Source of the DNA: UBA5078 sp040384465
Lineage (GTDB): Bacteria > Pseudomonadota > Gammaproteobacteria > Pseudomonadales > Pseudohongiellaceae
DNA: 64,000 bases
Assembly: GCA_040384465.1 (NCBI GenBank)
Contig: JAZKJF010000005.1
Location: 124,001-188,000 of the forward strand
Direction of reading: 5' to 3'
The notes below the pieces were generated by a model. The model was not told the origin of the DNA and did no database searches. It worked only from the letters and a program-made list of their open reading frames with translations. Position numbers and translations under genes: made by a program. Positions 8,510 through 16,926 of this stretch are shown piece after piece (positions within the stretch are counted from its first letter, which is position 1; the number at the start of each line of letters is the position of its first letter).

Positions 8510-9151
8510 ATGATGACGATCATCGAAAAAACCGGCCATTTCCCTGCCCGGATACTGACCCGGACTCTGCGCTTGATATTGGGAGCACTGGTGTTGGTGC
8601 TGGCAGGCTGTGCCTCATCCGGCGATTCCACGCAGCAGGCTCAGGGAGCAGACCAGGCCCAGGCTGCGATTACCGAAGAACAGCGTGCTGCTGAAGTAGC
8701 TGCGGTGTTCGCTGCTGCGGAAGAGCGTGCCCGCCTTGATGCCGAGCAGGCTGAACGCGCTGCCGTTGCCGCGCGTCAGGCCGCTGAACGTCAGGCGCAG
8801 GCAGACGCGGCGGCTGAACGTGAACAAATGGCCCGTGCCGAGGCCGCCACGCAGCAACGTCGTGAAGTTGAAAGTCAGCAGCGTGAGCAACAATCCCGTA
8901 TCGCCGAGCTGGAGGCGGAGATCGCTGCTGCCCGTACCCAGACCCAGAATGTCGCCGCCGCCAATGGCAAACTCGAAGAGGCGATTGCCAGTGCCGAGGA
9001 GTTGCTGCAAGTGCTCGCCGCCGAGCAGGCCAAGTACGGGACTGCAGACGCTGCTGGTCAACTGGCAGAACCTTTACAAAAAGATCTGATCGCCGACCTG
9101 GAGTCCCGCAGGAACTCTCTCAAACGTGAGGCTGAGGCACTGGTTCAGTAA
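8510..9151 (+). CDS. Coiled-coil lipoprotein, unknown function
   Basis: The 213-residue product has an N-terminal signal ending in a lipobox (LVLAGC, cysteine near residue 34), so it is predicted to be lipid-anchored. The mature part is almost wholly helical and rich in Ala, Glu, Gln and Arg (for example EERARLDAEQAERAA), a long coiled coil. A TTG at 8492 would lengthen it by six residues, but AAGGA at 8498-8502 sits 7 nt before the ATG at 8510, which fixes the start. It shares a TAATG junction with the next small gene. The pattern resembles envelope spacer or scaffold lipoproteins, but no family is clear. Confidence 0.8.
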   Translation: MMTIIEKTGHFPARILTRTLRLILGALVLVLAGCASSGDSTQQAQGADQAQAAITEEQRAAEVAAVFAAAEERARLDAEQAERAAVAARQAAERQAQADAAAEREQMARAEAATQQRREVESQQREQQSRIAELEAEIAAARTQTQNVAAANGKLEEAIASAEELLQVLAAEQAKYGTADAAGQLAEPLQKDLIADLESRRNSLKREAEALVQ

Positions 9152-9342
9152 TGAGCGCAGAGATTATCGATATCAGCCAGCCTCTGGAAGAGCGCAAATT
9201 CAAGAACAAGGAATCCCGGTTGCAAGCGCTGCGCAATGCCTTCAAGGCAGCGCGGCTCGATGCGCAGGCGGCGAAGAAAAAAACCTCTTCCCGGCAGCAA
9301 TCCGGCAACAACAAAAAGAAGAGTAAAAAACCCACCCGCTAA
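9151..9342 (+). CDS. Small basic protein coupled to the coiled-coil lipoprotein
   Basis: This 63-residue ORF starts in the stop codon of the lipoprotein gene (TAATG). The N-terminal half is amphipathic (IIDISQPLEERKF) and the C-terminal half is strongly basic and low in complexity, ending KKKSKKPTR. The basic tail suggests nucleic-acid or membrane-surface binding, but that is inference. I do not recognise a family. The tight coupling and good codon structure support it as real. Confidence 0.65.
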   Translation: MSAEIIDISQPLEERKFKNKESRLQALRNAFKAARLDAQAAKKKTSSRQQSGNNKKKSKKPTR

Positions 9343-9509
9343 GCTTTTTACACGTCATTCCAGAGCCTCTTCGGCGCATCCAAAACAGTCAGTTAGTTCC
9401 AGTTTCTGGTGCCTTTTCAGGTGCCATGGCGCGGCTTTGTTTGTCCTAATTGATATGCTACAGTGCCCCCGGTCCGTACAAAAACAATATATAAAGGGGT
9501 TACCGCAAG

Positions 9510-11657
9510 ATGCCAGGCATGACAATTACAATAAGTGTGTTGCTTTCTCTTTTCGGTTTGGGCGTGGCGTATTTTTACATGCGCCAGGTAATGAGTGTCC
9601 CTCTGGACCTGGGTCTGGATGGAGAACAGAAATCCCGTGTGAAAATGATCCATGGTGCGATTGCTGAAGGTGCCATGGCATTCCTCAAGCAAGAGTACAA
9701 ATTCCTCGCAATGTTCATGGTCGTCTTCGCCGCCATCATCGCGGTGTTGATCGACGATAGTCATACCCCTGATACCCGGGAGGGTATCTACACCGCAGTC
9801 GCCTTCCTGTTCGGCGGCATCATCTCCATTGCGTCTGGCTACATCGGCATGATGATCGCTACGCAGGGTAATGCTCGTACCACTGTCTCGGCCAAGGACA
9901 ATATTGGCGATGCGTTCAAAGTGGCACTCAACTCCGGCGCCGTGATGGGTTTCGCACTGGTCAGTCTGGCTGTGCTGGGGCTGGTGATCGTATATGTGGT
10001 GTTGAAGGCTTGGCTGCCCGCCGACCTGCCCAACCATGTGCTGATGGAAATCATTGCCGGCTTCGGTCTTGGTGGTTCCACGATTGCCCTGTTCGCCCGT
10101 GTCGGCGGCGGTATCTTCACCAAGGCGGCTGACGTCGGTGCAGATCTCGTGGGTAAAGTAGAGAAAGGCATTCCAGAAGATGACCCCCGCAACCCTGCCG
10201 TGATCGCCGACAACGTCGGTGACAACGTCGGTGACGTGGCCGGTATGGGCGCGGACCTGTTCGGTTCCTGCGCCGAGAGTACCTGTGCTGCGATGGTGAT
10301 CAGTGCCGTGGTGTTCGCGGGCAATGTTGATGCACTTCTGTATCCGATTCTGATCAGCGCGGTGGGCATCCCCATCAGTCTGCTGACCATGTTCTTCGTC
10401 AAAGTGAAGACCGAAGACGACGTTTCTCCTGCGCTGATGAAGCTGTTGATCATCTCCAGTACGCTGATGGCGATCGCCATGTTCTTTGTGACACGCGCCT
10501 TCATTCCTGCAGACTTCGTGCTGCGTGAAGAAGCCTACACCAGCATGGGCATCTACTGGTGCTTCCTGTCTGGTCTGGCGGCGGGTCTCGTGGTGGGACT
10601 GCTCACTGGCTACTACACCTCGGGCTCGTTCAAGCCCGTACAGGAAGTGGCCAAGTCCTGTGAAACGGGTGCTGCTACCAACATCATTTACGGTCTGGCG
10701 CTCGGTTATAAAAGCACGGTGTTGCCTTACATCGCGATCGCCATCGCGATCTTCGTGTCGTGGGAACTGGGCGGCATGTACGGTGTGGCCATCGCGTCAC
10801 TGGGTATGCTCGGTACCTTGGCAATTGCGCTGACCATCGACGCTTACGGCCCCGTGTCTGACAACGCTGGCGGCATCGCCGAAATGGCTGGCCTGCCGAA
10901 AGAAGTGCGTCGTCGTACCGACATTCTGGACGCTGCGGGTAATACCACGGCGGCCATTGGTAAAGGCTTCGCCATCGGTGCGGCCATTCTGACTTCACTT
11001 GCTCTGTTCGCAGCGTTCCTGACCAGCGCGGATGCGTTGATGAAGGAAGAGGACCCGACTTCGGATCTGCTGGCATCGATCAACCTGCTCGACCCGGTCG
11101 TGTTCGTAAGCTTGTTCATGGGCGCGGTGCTGCCGTTCCTGTTTACAGCGATGACCATGAAGTCAGTCGGCAAGGCCGCCTTCGACATGATCGAAGAGGT
11201 GCGTCGTCAGTTCAATACGATCCCCGGTCTGATGGAAGGCACAGCCTCTCCTGATTACGCTCAGTGTGTGTCTATCTCTACTCAGGCGGCGTTGCGCGAG
11301 ATGATCGCTCCCGGCATCCTGATCATGGGCACGCCGATCATCGTTGGTTATCTGTTCGGCGTTCCTGCTGTGGCGGGCGTTCTGGCGGGTTCACTGGTGT
11401 GTGGCGGTGTGCTCGCCATATCATCGTCCAACAGCGGCGGTGCTTGGGACAATGCCAAGAAGTACATCGAGGCAGGTAATCTGGGTGGCAAGGGTTCCGA
11501 GGTGCACAAAGCTGCGGTGGTTGGTGACACGGTGGGTGATCCGCTGAAAGATACCTCCGGTCCGTCACTGAACATCCTGATCAAGCTGTCTGCCATTTTG
11601 AGTCTGGTGTTCGCGCCGTTCTTCGTGCAGTACGGTGGTGTGCTGATCGGTGGTTGA
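9510..11657 (+). CDS. hppA: Membrane-bound, K+-dependent ion-pumping pyrophosphatase
   Basis: The 715-residue polytopic protein is a membrane pyrophosphatase, which couples PPi hydrolysis to ion export. The substrate-binding loops are intact: GGGIFTKAADVGADLVGKVE at about 199-218 and DNVGDNVGD at 234-242. The motif GNTTAAIGKG at 477-486 has alanine at 482, where K+-independent enzymes have lysine, so this one belongs to the K+-dependent group. That group includes both H+ and Na+ pumps, and I cannot decide between them from the sequence. Length is normal. It stands alone, with a strong terminator 26 nt after the stop, and is probably an energy-saving or salt-response pump. Confidence 0.95.
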   Translation: MPGMTITISVLLSLFGLGVAYFYMRQVMSVPLDLGLDGEQKSRVKMIHGAIAEGAMAFLKQEYKFLAMFMVVFAAIIAVLIDDSHTPDTREGIYTAVAFLFGGIISIASGYIGMMIATQGNARTTVSAKDNIGDAFKVALNSGAVMGFALVSLAVLGLVIVYVVLKAWLPADLPNHVLMEIIAGFGLGGSTIALFARVGGGIFTKAADVGADLVGKVEKGIPEDDPRNPAVIADNVGDNVGDVAGMGADLFGSCAESTCAAMVISAVVFAGNVDALLYPILISAVGIPISLLTMFFVKVKTEDDVSPALMKLLIISSTLMAIAMFFVTRAFIPADFVLREEAYTSMGIYWCFLSGLAAGLVVGLLTGYYTSGSFKPVQEVAKSCETGAATNIIYGLALGYKSTVLPYIAIAIAIFVSWELGGMYGVAIASLGMLGTLAIALTIDAYGPVSDNAGGIAEMAGLPKEVRRRTDILDAAGNTTAAIGKGFAIGAAILTSLALFAAFLTSADALMKEEDPTSDLLASINLLDPVVFVSLFMGAVLPFLFTAMTMKSVGKAAFDMIEEVRRQFNTIPGLMEGTASPDYAQCVSISTQAALREMIAPGILIMGTPIIVGYLFGVPAVAGVLAGSLVCGGVLAISSSNSGGAWDNAKKYIEAGNLGGKGSEVHKAAVVGDTVGDPLKDTSGPSLNILIKLSAILSLVFAPFFVQYGGVLIGG

Positions 11658-11682
11658 TCCGTGTGATCTTTCTGCTTGAATG

Positions 11683-11712
11683 AAAAAGGGCTGCAATTGC
11701 AGCCCTTTTTTT
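11683..11712 (+). terminator. Rho-independent terminator of hppA
   Basis: The sequence is a near-perfect palindrome, AAAAAGGGCTGCAA followed by TTGCAGCCCTTTTTTT, with an 11-bp GC-rich core and a T-run. It starts 26 nt after the hppA stop. Confidence 0.93.
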
Positions 11713-11738
11713 GTGTGGCGCGAAGCATTGGTGGTGGT

Positions 11739-11851
11739 AAGCGGGTTGGAGGCAGGCCCGACTGTGACACGCCGTGAATACGTCCGTGTAGGCTCGCTTT
11801 CGCCATCCATGGCTCAAGACGGTCACCGTCGGGCCTGCCTCCAACCCGCTT
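11739..11851 (+). repeat. Palindrome-armed intergenic element, copy 1
   Basis: Two 30-nt arms (11739-11768 and 11822-11851) are reverse complements with 29 of 30 matches. Between them lies a 53-nt core (11769-11821) that begins ACGCCGTGAA and ends CATGGCTCAAGACG. The same core occurs at 20530-20582 and, inverted, at 20719-20771, with a shorter relative at 43413-43464, but the arms here are unrelated to the arms there. The element sits just beyond the hppA terminator. It carries no believable gene; the open frame through the core (reading TRREYVRVGS) is a by-product. Confidence 0.9.
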
Positions 11852-11973
11852 CCGAAGCGCAGTGCTACGCGTACCCAATGGCAACCCCAAGTGCGAGTCC
11901 TGAATTTCAGCTCTGCGAGTTACCACCGAAGTCAGAGCTGTGGGACGGGGCGGAGTGAGGCTGGACCGTTGAG

Positions 11974-12075
11974 CGCCATGGCCGGTTTTTGCTCCTGCAA
12001 AACCGGCACTCCCGCCATCCATGGCGGTCGGATGGCGCGAACCGAGCCCTACAGGGATGTATTCACGGGCGTGTC
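11974..12075 (-). repeat. Hairpin plus decayed, inverted copy of the palindromic element core
   Basis: Positions 11974-12026 form a nested hairpin. The outer stem is CGCCATGG with CCATGGCG, and the inner stem GCCGGTTTTTGC pairs with GCAAAACCGGC with one bulge. Next to it, 12029-12075 reads as a degenerate, inverted version of the core seen in copy 1 (GGATGGCG, GAGCCCTACAGGGATG, TTCACGGGCGTGTC). No long matching arms remain. Together with copy 1 it fills most of the roughly 480-bp gap between hppA and the secreted protein; I see no gene in the rest. Confidence 0.65.
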
Positions 12076-12137
12076 CTGACAGCCCCTACCCCACACCGCA
12101 GATCGGGCTACATAGCACTGACACAACAAGAAGAAAA

Positions 12138-12686
12138 TCAGAACGCGCGACGCCGCTCGAAGTGATACATGACCCATTCGGTGAATTCGTTGGTCACTCC
12201 CGAAACGGGATCCTGCCAGTGCAAAGTCACCGTGCGCACGCACTGATAAATCCGGAAGGAATCCGTGTCTTCGATGATCAACCCCCGTACCGACGGATTG
12301 AGCGTGTAGTTGGAAATTTCCACCAGCTTCCAGTTATCCACCATCGTGTCAGTGATGCACTGGCTGCCGGACAGCAGATCGACGTAGGCCATCTCGGTCT
12401 CCGCCCACGCCTGTGCGGGAACGGTCAGATTGATCGCAAGACTGGTGGTGATGGCAGCGTTGTTCTCGTCGCTGAACAGAATGGACCCAAGCGTGAGAGG
12501 ATGATCGGTCTGGTTTTGCGCCACCAGGCGCAGGCCGGCATTGCTGTTCTCCCCCCAGGCGCTCGAATAGATGGCGTATTTGATGGGAGCTTCGCTTTCC
12601 GGCTGCACGGGGGCAGCGCCACTCTGTGCCAGCACCGGATCAGCGATTGCCATTGCAACAAGCAGGCATAACGTTGCTTTTGACAT
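12138..12686 (-). CDS. Uncharacterised secreted protein
   Basis: The 182-residue product starts with a signal peptide that ends at about residue 20 (ADPVLAQSG), so it is probably periplasmic. The mature part looks like a small beta-rich domain with two cysteines (SQCITD and IYQCVRT) that could form a disulfide. No known family motif is visible. It is flanked upstream by the Mrp gene, which is divergent, and downstream by the repeat-rich gap. Function unknown. Confidence 0.7.
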   Translation of the reverse strand: MSKATLCLLVAMAIADPVLAQSGAAPVQPESEAPIKYAIYSSAWGENSNAGLRLVAQNQTDHPLTLGSILFSDENNAAITTSLAINLTVPAQAWAETEMAYVDLLSGSQCITDTMVDNWKLVEISNYTLNPSVRGLIIEDTDSFRIYQCVRTVTLHWQDPVSGVTNEFTEWVMYHFERRRAF

Positions 12687-12877
12687 GGCGGTAAGATTTC
12701 CTTGCTGATTGGCGGCGGTATGGTTCTGATTTAAGAGGTTAGCTCAAAAGGTCGGGGTTTTCCATGCTGCTCTGGGATGTTCAAGACGTCTGCATCTATG
12801 GATAATGCCAGCCTCCGAAGACCTGCGGCAGATCTTCGATAATCCATTGAGTTTTCATAAGTGAGTCACTCTTGAGT

Positions 12878-13693
12878 ATGTTGAATGCAGTAAAGCACGT
12901 CGTCTGCGTTGCCTCTGGCAAGGGCGGGGTCGGCAAATCCACGACAGCAGTCAATCTCGCATTGGCCTTGCACCAGCGCGGTCTGCGCGTCGGCTTGCTC
13001 GACGCGGACATCTACGGACCAAGTCAGCCGCTGATGCTTGGCGTGAAGGCGGGGACGCGGCCACAGATCATCGACAACAAGTACATGGAGCCAATCCGTG
13101 CCCATGGCATCGCTTCCAATTCCATGGGGTATCTGGTGGATACGACAACAGCGATGGTGTGGCGTGCGCCGATGATCGTCGGTGCTTTCAAGCAGATGCT
13201 GGAACAGACTCTGTGGTCGAACCTGGACTACCTCATCATCGATATGCCACCGGGTACCGGTGACATTCAACTCAGTCTTTCGCAATCCGTTGCTGTCAGT
13301 GGTGCGGTGATCGTGACGACGCCGCAGGATGTTGCTCTGCTGGATGCACGCAAAGGCATTGAGATGTTCCGCAAAGTAAACGTGCCGATTCTGGGGATTG
13401 TCGAGAACATGGGAGTGCACATCTGTTCCAACTGCGGACACGCCGAGGCGATTTTCGGTGAAGGCGGTGGCAAACAGATTGCGAAGGATTACGGTGTCGA
13501 TGTCATCGGCTCGTTGCCACTGGATCTCTCTATTCGTGAGCACACGGACAGCGGCAATCCCATCGTGGTGGCCCAACCCGACGGTGCCGTGGCGAAAGCG
13601 TATCGTGCGCTGGCAGATGCTCTGGTGCAAAAGGTAGAGGGGCTGAGTGCCTCAAAACCTGCACAGCCCAGCATCAGCATGACCGACGATTGA
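12878..13693 (+). CDS. apbC: Mrp/ApbC-type iron-sulfur cluster carrier ATPase, short form
   Basis: The protein of about 271 residues is a Mrp/NBP35-family P-loop ATPase that carries or transfers Fe-S clusters. It has the deviant Walker A motif GKGGVGKST near the N terminus, the Walker B-like YLIIDMPPGTGD, and the bridging-cluster motif CSNC followed by GH. E. coli Mrp has about 90 more N-terminal residues (a MIP18/DUF59 domain); that domain is absent here, so only the ATPase core is encoded. An in-frame TTG at 12872 could be used instead of the ATG at 12878; neither has a clear ribosome-binding site. The upstream 190-bp gap holds only a small 6-bp hairpin (12816-12838). Confidence 0.9.
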   Translation: MLNAVKHVVCVASGKGGVGKSTTAVNLALALHQRGLRVGLLDADIYGPSQPLMLGVKAGTRPQIIDNKYMEPIRAHGIASNSMGYLVDTTTAMVWRAPMIVGAFKQMLEQTLWSNLDYLIIDMPPGTGDIQLSLSQSVAVSGAVIVTTPQDVALLDARKGIEMFRKVNVPILGIVENMGVHICSNCGHAEAIFGEGGGKQIAKDYGVDVIGSLPLDLSIREHTDSGNPIVVAQPDGAVAKAYRALADALVQKVEGLSASKPAQPSISMTDD

Positions 13694-13758
13694 TGCCCGC
13701 TGTCAGGAGCATCAAGCGTCGATGGTGATGGTCGAATCGGACTCGATCCAGTCAGTGA

Positions 13759-15441
13759 CTAGTGATGTTCCCCCGGCAGGCGGATGTGTCTCACAATCTC
13801 CTGAACTTCTATTGGCGGCGCCGCAGTGAAGCGGCACACAGCCAGTGCCACTACCAGATTCAGCAGCGTGCCCAGCGTGCCGATGCCTTCGGGCGAGATG
13901 CCGAACCACCAGTGTTCGGCTGTGCTCAGTGCGGGATTGATGAACTTGAAGTAGATGATGTAGGTCGCCGTGAAGGTAAAGCCCGCGACCATCCCGGCCA
14001 CCGCTCCCTGCTTGTTCATGCGGCTGTAGAAAATGCCCAGCACGATGGCAGGGAAGAACGATGCCGCCGCCAGCCCGAATGCGAAAGCCACCACCTCCGC
14101 CACGAAGCCCGGCGGATTTATGCCGAAATAGCCGGCGATCAGCACCGCTACGAAGATCGCGATGCGGGCGTAGTTCAGCTCCTCCTTCTCTGTCGTGTCA
14201 GGCCGCAAACAGCGTTTGATCAGGTCATGCGAGATCGAGGTGGATATCACCAGCAGCAGTCCAGACGCTGTAGAGAGTGCCGCCGCGAGTGCGCCCGCCG
14301 CCACCAGTGCCGCCACCCAGTTCGGCAGCTGTGCGATCTCCGGGTTGGCCAGCACCATGATGTCCCGGTTGACGGTCAGCTCATTCACTTCTGCATTTCC
14401 CACGTACTGAATTCGACCATCCGCATTCTTGTCATTGAACGTGATCAGGCCCGTGCGCTCCCAGGTCGAGAACCACGACGGCATGGTGCTGTATTCGGCG
14501 TTGTTGACGGTGTCCAGCAGGTTGGTCTTGGAGAAGGCTGCCAGTGCGGGTGCTGTGGTGTAGAGAATCGCGATGAACAGCAGCGCATAACCTGCCGATT
14601 GGCGCGCATCACGCACAGACGGTACCGTAAAGAAACGAATGATCACATGGGGCAGTCCGGCGGTGCCGAACATCAGTGCAGCAGTGATGAAGAAGACATC
14701 CTGCGTGCTCTTCTGGCCTTCGGTATAGGTGCCGAATCCCAGCTCCTGAGAAAGACCATCCAGACGATCCAGCAGATAACCGCCTCCATATTCCGGCTCC
14801 AGTTCTGAACCAAAGCCCAGCTGTGGAATCGGATTGCCGGTCATCATCAGCGAGAGGAAAATCGCCGGCACCATATAAGCGAAGATCAGCACACAGTATT
14901 GGGCGACCTGCGTATAGGTAATGCCTTTCATGCCACCGAGTACCGCATAGAAGAACACAATCGCCATGCCGATGATGACACCGGTGGTGATGTCGACCTC
15001 CAGAAAGCGCGAGAAGACGATGCCTGCGCCTTGCATCTGCCCACAGACATACACGAATGAAATCACGATGGCGCAGAACACTGCCGTCAGCCGCGCGCTC
15101 TGCGAATAGTAGCGGTCGCCGATGAAGGCGGGAACAGTGAACTTGCCGAACTTGCGCAGATAAGGTGCCAGCAGCAGTGCCAGCAAGACATAACCGCCAG
15201 TCCAGCCCATCAGGTAATAAGCACCGTCCCGTCCCAGAAATGAAATCAACCCTGCCATCGAAATGAACGACGCTGCGGACATCCAGTCAGCGGCCGTTGC
15301 CATGCCATTGGTCAGAGGACTGATGCCACCTCCGGCGACATAGAAATCGTGTGTGGAGCCAGCCTTCGATTTCAGCGCAATCAGAATGTAGAGACCAAAC
15401 GAGAGGAAGATGAACAGGTAGGTCCAGATCTGCACGCTCAT
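13759..15441 (-). CDS. Sodium:solute symporter, VC_2705/ActP-like subfamily
   Basis: The 560-residue polytopic protein belongs to the SSS family. Family features include the N-terminal DFYVAGG block, the NGMATAADWMSAASF block and about 13 hydrophobic segments. It overlaps the DUF4212 gene by 4 nt; this pairing defines a symporter subfamily often annotated as acetate or carboxylate carriers. The solute is not evident. A long hydrophilic loop near residue 330 (FNDKNADGRIQ) looks EF-hand-like, with D, N and D at alternate positions, as sometimes seen in this subfamily. Confidence 0.88.
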   Translation of the reverse strand: MSVQIWTYLFIFLSFGLYILIALKSKAGSTHDFYVAGGGISPLTNGMATAADWMSAASFISMAGLISFLGRDGAYYLMGWTGGYVLLALLLAPYLRKFGKFTVPAFIGDRYYSQSARLTAVFCAIVISFVYVCGQMQGAGIVFSRFLEVDITTGVIIGMAIVFFYAVLGGMKGITYTQVAQYCVLIFAYMVPAIFLSLMMTGNPIPQLGFGSELEPEYGGGYLLDRLDGLSQELGFGTYTEGQKSTQDVFFITAALMFGTAGLPHVIIRFFTVPSVRDARQSAGYALLFIAILYTTAPALAAFSKTNLLDTVNNAEYSTMPSWFSTWERTGLITFNDKNADGRIQYVGNAEVNELTVNRDIMVLANPEIAQLPNWVAALVAAGALAAALSTASGLLLVISTSISHDLIKRCLRPDTTEKEELNYARIAIFVAVLIAGYFGINPPGFVAEVVAFAFGLAAASFFPAIVLGIFYSRMNKQGAVAGMVAGFTFTATYIIYFKFINPALSTAEHWWFGISPEGIGTLGTLLNLVVALAVCRFTAAPPIEVQEIVRHIRLPGEHH

Positions 15442-15755
15442 GGCTTCACCTCAGTGTCGACAATGGTGGAGTGAGCAGCATGCGGTTTGTCGGCAGTCTC
15501 GATCTGGTCGAGTTTGTACTGATGATCGAGTCTGTCCATGAGCCGGATATAAACAAATATCAGGATCACAAACCCATAGATCGACCCTTGTTGAGCCATC
15601 CAGAAACCGAGTTTGAAGCCGCCGAGTCGAAAGTTGTCGAGAAAATCTGCCAGCAGGATGCCGCAGACAAAGGAGATGAAGAACCAGACACACAACAGAA
15701 TGAGCACAATTCTGATGTTGGCTTTCCAGTACGAGCGCGCATTTCTGTCAGACAT
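15438..15755 (-). CDS. DUF4212 small membrane subunit of the symporter
   Basis: This 105-residue protein has two transmembrane segments (about 14-36 and 48-70) and the typical DUF4212 start, SYWKANIRIV. Such proteins are encoded just before, and probably act with, an SSS symporter. Its ATG overlaps nothing upstream; its stop overlaps the symporter start (ATGA). AGAGG lies 7 nt before the start codon. The gene is divergent from ureD across about 175 bp. Confidence 0.88.
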   Translation of the reverse strand: MSDRNARSYWKANIRIVLILLCVWFFISFVCGILLADFLDNFRLGGFKLGFWMAQQGSIYGFVILIFVYIRLMDRLDHQYKLDQIETADKPHAAHSTIVDTEVKP

Positions 15756-15931
15756 TGCGGGCCTCTTATAATTATTTGATTTTGTTGTTATTTGTTCTTT
15801 CTTTGTACGAGGGCAGCGCCGATGGTATCACTAAAAAAATGACGCGTATATCGGCCGCAGATTGAGACTTGCGCGAGGGCTGGCACTGTTCTTGATTGTC
15901 TCGGTTGTCATGCCATTGGAAGTGAGGAAGC

Positions 15932-16876
15932 GTGCTCTTGTCATCATTGACTGTGCAACCCTGCAGTGCCCCGGCAGCGGTTGATTCTCCACAACCTGCT
16001 GGCTGGAAGGCGTCTCTTGATCTGCACTTTGTCAGGAGCGATGGTTGCACCAAATTAGTCAGGCCTGTGCACTCTGGCCCATTAAGAGTGCAGAGACCCT
16101 TTTATCCGGAAGGGAGAGAACTGAGTCACGTCTATGTGCTGCATCCTCCGGGTGGCATCGTGGCCGGGGATGAATTGCGGATCAACATTGCGGTAGCGCA
16201 GGACGCTCACGCACTGTTGACGACACCAGGCGCCGGCAAGCTCTACCGCTCGGCGGCCGGAGTGGCATTGGTGCGGCAGTCTTTGAGTGTGGCCCGTGGC
16301 GCCTCGCTCGAATGGTTTCCTCAGGAGACCATTGCCTTCAACGGCGCCCGTGCAGACATGGCAACCCGCATTGCGCTGCAGAGCGGTGCTACTTTTATTG
16401 GCTGGGATCTGATTTGTCTCGGTCGGCCTCGTGCTGGCGAAATATTCAGCAGTGGAGCGCTGCGCACCGCAGTAGAGCTATGGCGTGATGACCTGCCACT
16501 GTGGATTGATCGCGGACTTCTGGCACCGCACGCTGATTCGGCGCGCGACATCCTGCGCCAACCCTGGGGCTTGCATGACAGCCCCGTGCTCGGGACTTTT
16601 TTCGCAGTGCCTGCATCTGCAAATGATGGCGCTCACGAGTCGGGACAGCAGTTGCTGACACTGGTGCGCGAGCAGTGGAGCGAGGTGCTGGCAGCCGCTG
16701 TTGAACACAGTACAACCCGCCGCTGCAGCGTGACACTGGTCGATGGGGTGCTCGTCTGTCGTTATCTGGGCCATAGCACTGAAGAGGTGCGTGCGCTATT
16801 CATGAAGCTGTGGGCCCTGTTGCGTCCGCTGCTGATCGGGCGCGCGATCTGTCCTCCGCGAGTCTGGAATACTTGA
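15932..16876 (+). CDS. ureD: Urease accessory protein UreD (UreH)
   Basis: The 314-residue protein is the UreD scaffold of the UreD-UreF-UreG complex that delivers nickel and CO2 to apo-urease. Typical blocks are GCTKLV, GPLRVQRPFYPEG and HPPGGIVAGD, then the conserved PQETIAFNGA stretch. The start shown is a GTG at 15932, only 3 nt after GAGGA (15924-15928); the in-frame TTG at 15938 would give better spacing. The exact N terminus is therefore uncertain by a few residues. It is the first gene of the urease cluster. Confidence 0.92.
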   Translation: MLLSSLTVQPCSAPAAVDSPQPAGWKASLDLHFVRSDGCTKLVRPVHSGPLRVQRPFYPEGRELSHVYVLHPPGGIVAGDELRINIAVAQDAHALLTTPGAGKLYRSAAGVALVRQSLSVARGASLEWFPQETIAFNGARADMATRIALQSGATFIGWDLICLGRPRAGEIFSSGALRTAVELWRDDLPLWIDRGLLAPHADSARDILRQPWGLHDSPVLGTFFAVPASANDGAHESGQQLLTLVREQWSEVLAAAVEHSTTRRCSVTLVDGVLVCRYLGHSTEEVRALFMKLWALLRPLLIGRAICPPRVWNT

Positions 16877-16926
16877 TTTTGAATGCTGCAACGGACGGGA
16901 ATGATGAACAAGAATGAGGAAAACCC

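Noticed and set aside
11680..12671. Several overlapping open frames between hppA and the Mrp gene on both strands
   Set aside because: They lie in the terminator and palindromic repeats or are antisense to the secreted protein gene; composition is that of the repeats.
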